5,449 nucleotides of DNA, from the NCBI GenBank assembly GCA_031280065.1, contig JAITHH010000191.1:1-5449 (forward strand). The letters run 5' to 3'. This DNA is from Treponema sp. Lineage in GTDB: Bacteria > Spirochaetota > Spirochaetia > Treponematales > Breznakiellaceae. A program made the position numbers and the translations under genes. The notes below the pieces were generated by a model, which was not told where the DNA came from, did not search any database, and worked only from the letters and a program-made list of their open reading frames with translations. Below, piece after piece: positions 5,183 through 5,449 of this stretch. The stretch's first letter is position 1; each line of letters opens with the position of its first letter.

Positions 5183-5237
5183 AACCCCGGACCTGCGCAT
5201 TACGAGTGCGCCGCGCTACCGACTGAGCCATCTTGGC
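5165..5237 (-). tRNA. tRNA-Thr (anticodon CGU)
   Basis: On the minus strand the gene folds into a cloverleaf: acceptor GCCAAGA with TCTTGGC, D-arm GCTC-AGTCGGTA-GCGC, anticodon stem GCGCA with TGCGC around loop CTCGTAA, and T-arm CGGGG-TTCGATT-CCCCG. The anticodon CGT (complement of 5202-5204) reads ACG, threonine. The variable loop is AGGTC and the discriminator T; CCA is not encoded, so it must be added after transcription. The first bases, TGGCTCAG after the acceptor, resemble bacterial tRNA-Thr. The D-stem has one T-C mismatch at positions 12 and 23. Length without CCA is 73 nt. Confidence 0.93.
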
Positions 5238-5246
5238 GTTGAGGAT

Positions 5247-5275
5247 ATGATAGTGGGAAGAATAGAGAATGGCAA
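5247..5275 (-). promoter_or_regulatory. Promoter of tRNA-Thr
   Basis: On the minus strand TTGCCA (complement of 5270-5275, five of six -35 positions) and TATCAT (complement of 5247-5252, five of six -10 positions) are exactly 17 bp apart. The expected start of transcription falls a few bases ahead of the tRNA at 5237, as is usual for stable RNA genes. Confidence 0.65.
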
Positions 5276-5316
5276 GTAGGTATAGCGATTCCGGTACTGG
5301 CTCACTCCGCTGATCC

Positions 5317-5345
5317 TTGTTATCTGTTTTCCGATTGATTAGAGT
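5317..5345 (+). promoter_or_regulatory. Possible promoter of the right-edge gene
   Basis: TTGTTA (5317-5322) and TAGAGT (5340-5345) are 17 bp apart, each matching four of six consensus positions. It would give a leader of about 55 nt that includes the stem-loop at 5350-5381. It is divergent from the tRNA promoter. Confidence 0.3.
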
Positions 5346-5349
5346 TTAA

Positions 5350-5381
5350 GCATCGTCCCGCCGGAAAAGCCGGAGGGATGC
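5350..5381 (+). other. Leader stem-loop ahead of the right-edge gene
   Basis: GCAT (5350-5353), CCC and CCGG on the left arm pair with CCGG, GGG and ATGC on the right around an AAAAG loop, with a three-base bulge and one mismatch. No T-run follows, so it is not a terminator. It ends 14 bases before the ribosome binding site AAGGAG (5396-5401). It may stabilise the leader; a regulatory role is unproven. Confidence 0.4.
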
Positions 5382-5408
5382 GGAATTCCATTGCGAAGGA
5401 GCAAATTT

Positions 5409-5449
5409 ATGAAAGAGATTATCGGTATTCAAGTCCGGTACAACCAGGA
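5409..5449 (+). CDS. Start of a gene cut by the window edge, possibly DinB-like
   Basis: Thirteen codons are visible, MKEIIGIQVRYNQ, then the window ends. The start is convincing because AAGGAG (5396-5401) lies seven bases ahead of the ATG. The opening pattern, a short helix ending in RYNQ, resembles the N-terminus of DinB/YfiT-type four-helix metal-binding proteins, which often begin MK..., then KYNxW or similar. Thirteen residues cannot prove the family. It has its own leader and candidate promoter. Confidence 0.6.
   Translation, partial: MKEIIGIQVRYNQ

Noticed and set aside
4793..5279. Several open frames over the direct repeats and tRNA
   Set aside because: They overlap tRNA-Thr, the repeats and a terminator on both strands; the shared peptide text comes from the DNA duplication.

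Overview
The window looks like a moderately GC-rich bacterial chromosome, most likely a host-associated spirochaete of the Treponema type. That guess rests on the mix of a decayed nuclease/transposase tail, a short ribosome-hibernation factor, small membrane proteins and a sorbitol-6-phosphate-dehydrogenase-like SDR. It is an inference from overall feel, not from a diagnostic marker gene. Nothing here is a recognisable phage or plasmid backbone.

Layout. Positions 1-375 hold a terminator-like hairpin and, on the minus strand, the decayed C-terminal tail of an Rpn/PD-(D/E)XK 'transposase-family nuclease'. Positions 375-1063 have no gene I can defend; their centre is a striking array of twelve 21-bp tandem repeats with 42-bp and 126-bp higher-order periods and regularly spaced potential hairpins. 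A promoter and a good ribosome binding site then lead into hpf/raiA (+). Convergent to it on the minus strand lie two small membrane-protein genes, 24 bp apart. Upstream of them, also on the minus strand, a two-gene unit encodes a PHP-domain metallohydrolase followed by an SDR dehydrogenase with an unusual N-terminal extension of about 150 residues.

Beyond 4.86 kb, the minus strand carries a tRNA-Thr(CGU) gene with a good sigma70-type promoter. Its last 18 bases plus the trailer are duplicated as an 80-bp direct repeat 160 bp downstream, ahead of a terminator hairpin whose T-tract overlaps the promoter of the PHP-SDR unit. The window ends with the first 13 codons of a plus-strand gene that may be DinB-like.

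The PHP-SDR pair probably acts on a phosphorylated polyol or sugar: the SDR core closely resembles SrlD, and PHP proteins are typically metal-dependent phosphoesterases. The substrate is not evident. The most unusual structures are the 21-bp array, the tRNA-end duplication with its inverted T-arm complement, and the extended SDR beside the PHP protein.
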